6,700 nt of DNA from JBGPTK01 sp041497605 (GTDB lineage Bacteria > Acidobacteriota > Terriglobia > Acidiferrales > UBA7541). The DNA is taken from the NCBI GenBank assembly GCA_041497605.1, contig JBGQGW010000212.1, positions 1 through 6,700 of the forward strand, read 5' to 3'. Made by a program: the position numbers and the translations under genes. The notes under the pieces are model-generated. The model made no database searches. It was not told the origin of the DNA and saw only the letters and a list, made by a program, of their open reading frames with translations. Shown here one piece after another: positions 6,216 through 6,700 of the stretch. The stretch's first letter is position 1; every line of letters begins with the position of its first letter.

Positions 6216-6230
6216 CATACGCCCGGTATG
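6216..6230. promoter_or_regulatory. Palindrome CATAC-N5-GTATG in the aquaporin leader
   Basis: A perfect 5+5 bp inverted repeat with a GCCCG centre on the plus strand, roughly 18-32 nt downstream of the predicted aquaporin transcription start. It is shaped like an operator for a dimeric repressor or a small RNA hairpin. No regulator gene is nearby. Confidence 0.3.
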
Positions 6231-6254
6231 CGAAAAATTACACAGAACGGCGGG

Positions 6255-6283
6255 ATTCTATCGGAATCGCCGCAGGGAGTCAA
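6255..6283 (-). promoter_or_regulatory. Strong sigma70-type promoter for the aquaporin gene
   Basis: On the minus strand TTGACT (6283-6278, 5 of 6 consensus), a 17-bp spacer, then TAGAAT (6260-6255, 5 of 6). Transcription is expected to start near 6248, giving a leader of about 55 nt before GTG 6193. The -35 begins inside the T-run of the ilvE terminator candidate. This is the best promoter match in the window. Confidence 0.7.
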
Positions 6284-6306
6284 AAATCAGCGCGTGAGGG
6301 CGCCGA
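6282..6306 (-). terminator. Candidate intrinsic terminator of ilvE
   Basis: On the minus strand TCGGCGC (6306-6300), loop CCTCAC, GCGCTGA (6293-6287), then TTTTT (6286-6282). The 7-bp stem has six Watson-Crick pairs and one G-U. The second arm contains the ilvE stop codon (TGA 6289-6287), so the ribosome terminating there could affect folding. The T-run is short but placed correctly. Confidence 0.5.
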
Positions 6307-6700
6307 CCGGAACGCCGCACGGCGTGAGCCAGTTGTGACGATCCGGCTTGGTGCCGCCGGTGAGGGCGAAGAACTCATCCTGAAGCCGCTTGGTAATCGG
6401 ACCACGCACGCCGGCGCCGATCTTGATCCGATCGATGGAACGAATCGGGGTGACTTCGGCAGCCGTTCCGACGAAGAAGACCTCATTGGCAATGTAGAGC
6501 ATCTCGCGGGGAATTGTTTGTTCGGCCACGGGAATGTCCATGTCGCGGCAGATCGTCAGGATGGTATGGCGCGTGATGCCGGGAAGAACGCCGCTCGAAA
6601 AAGGAGGAGTGATCGCCACGCCGTCCATGACCAGGAAAATATTTTCGCCCGATCCTTCGCTGACGTAGCCGTGAACGTCGAGGCCGATTCCTTCCACGTA
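6287..6700 (-). CDS. ilvE: Branched-chain amino acid aminotransferase, C-terminal part (5' end outside window)
   Basis: PLP-dependent class IV aminotransferase that interconverts Val, Leu and Ile with their 2-oxo acids using glutamate/2-oxoglutarate; last step of branched-chain amino acid synthesis. The reading frame runs from the right edge (TAC at 6700) to TGA at 6289-6287, 137 residues. Visible fold-type IV landmarks, in window residue numbers, are VSEGSGENIF (13-22), VLPGITR (38-44), IPREMLYIANEVFF (63-76) and GTAAEVTPI (78-86), which contribute to the PLP phosphate and substrate pocket. RGPITKRLQDEFF (99-111) is the usual C-terminal helix. The catalytic lysine lies upstream and is outside the window. 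The motif set fits IlvE better than D-amino acid aminotransferase or aminodeoxychorismate lyase, though side-chain specificity cannot be proved from a fragment. The C-terminus is about the normal length, so nothing appears truncated biologically. Confidence 0.93.
   Translation of the reverse strand, partial: YVEGIGLDVHGYVSEGSGENIFLVMDGVAITPPFSSGVLPGITRHTILTICRDMDIPVAEQTIPREMLYIANEVFFVGTAAEVTPIRSIDRIKIGAGVRGPITKRLQDEFFALTGGTKPDRHNWLTPCGVPVGALTR

Overview
This window reads as an ordinary chromosomal housekeeping stretch from a moderately GC-rich, diderm-type bacterium. All six recognisable genes lie on the minus strand, so transcription runs from right to left. The protein style (a PilT/PilU-like ATPase with a conserved C-terminal tail, a GTG-started aquaporin, a secreted lytic transglycosylase) suggests Acidobacteriota or a neighbouring deltaproteobacterial-type lineage. 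That is a judgement by resemblance only; no rRNA or other marker gene is present.

Layout in transcription order: 6700-6287, C-terminal part of a branched-chain amino acid aminotransferase (ilvE, cut by the right edge); 6193-5501, an aquaporin/MIP channel; 5395-4250, a type IV pilus retraction ATPase (PilT/PilU family); about 4103 (or 4184)-3579, recX; about 3393 (or 3462)-685, alaS; 599-1, an exported SLT-domain lytic transglycosylase cut by the left edge. Gaps between genes are short (about 65-185 bp). They hold plausible sigma70-type promoters in front of the aquaporin, alaS and the transglycosylase, an intrinsic-terminator-like hairpin at the ilvE stop, and several further stem-loops. The neighbours look like independent transcription units, or loosely coupled ones, rather than one functional operon.

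The functions are largely unrelated: branched-chain amino acid metabolism, membrane permeation, pilus retraction, control of RecA, tRNA charging and cell-wall turnover. The one recognisable conserved linkage is recX-alaS, a remnant of the common recA-recX-alaS order; recA is not adjacent and a pilT-family gene sits upstream instead.

I found no mobile element, CRISPR array, tRNA or rRNA, and no clear new system. The points most worth a second look are regulatory: repeats and a palindrome in the alaS promoter, a possible alternative pairing in the alaS leader, the overlap of the ilvE terminator with the aquaporin promoter, and a palindrome in the aquaporin leader. Two protein-level oddities also stand out: the pore-filter residues of the aquaporin and the non-canonical C-terminal region of the pilus ATPase.
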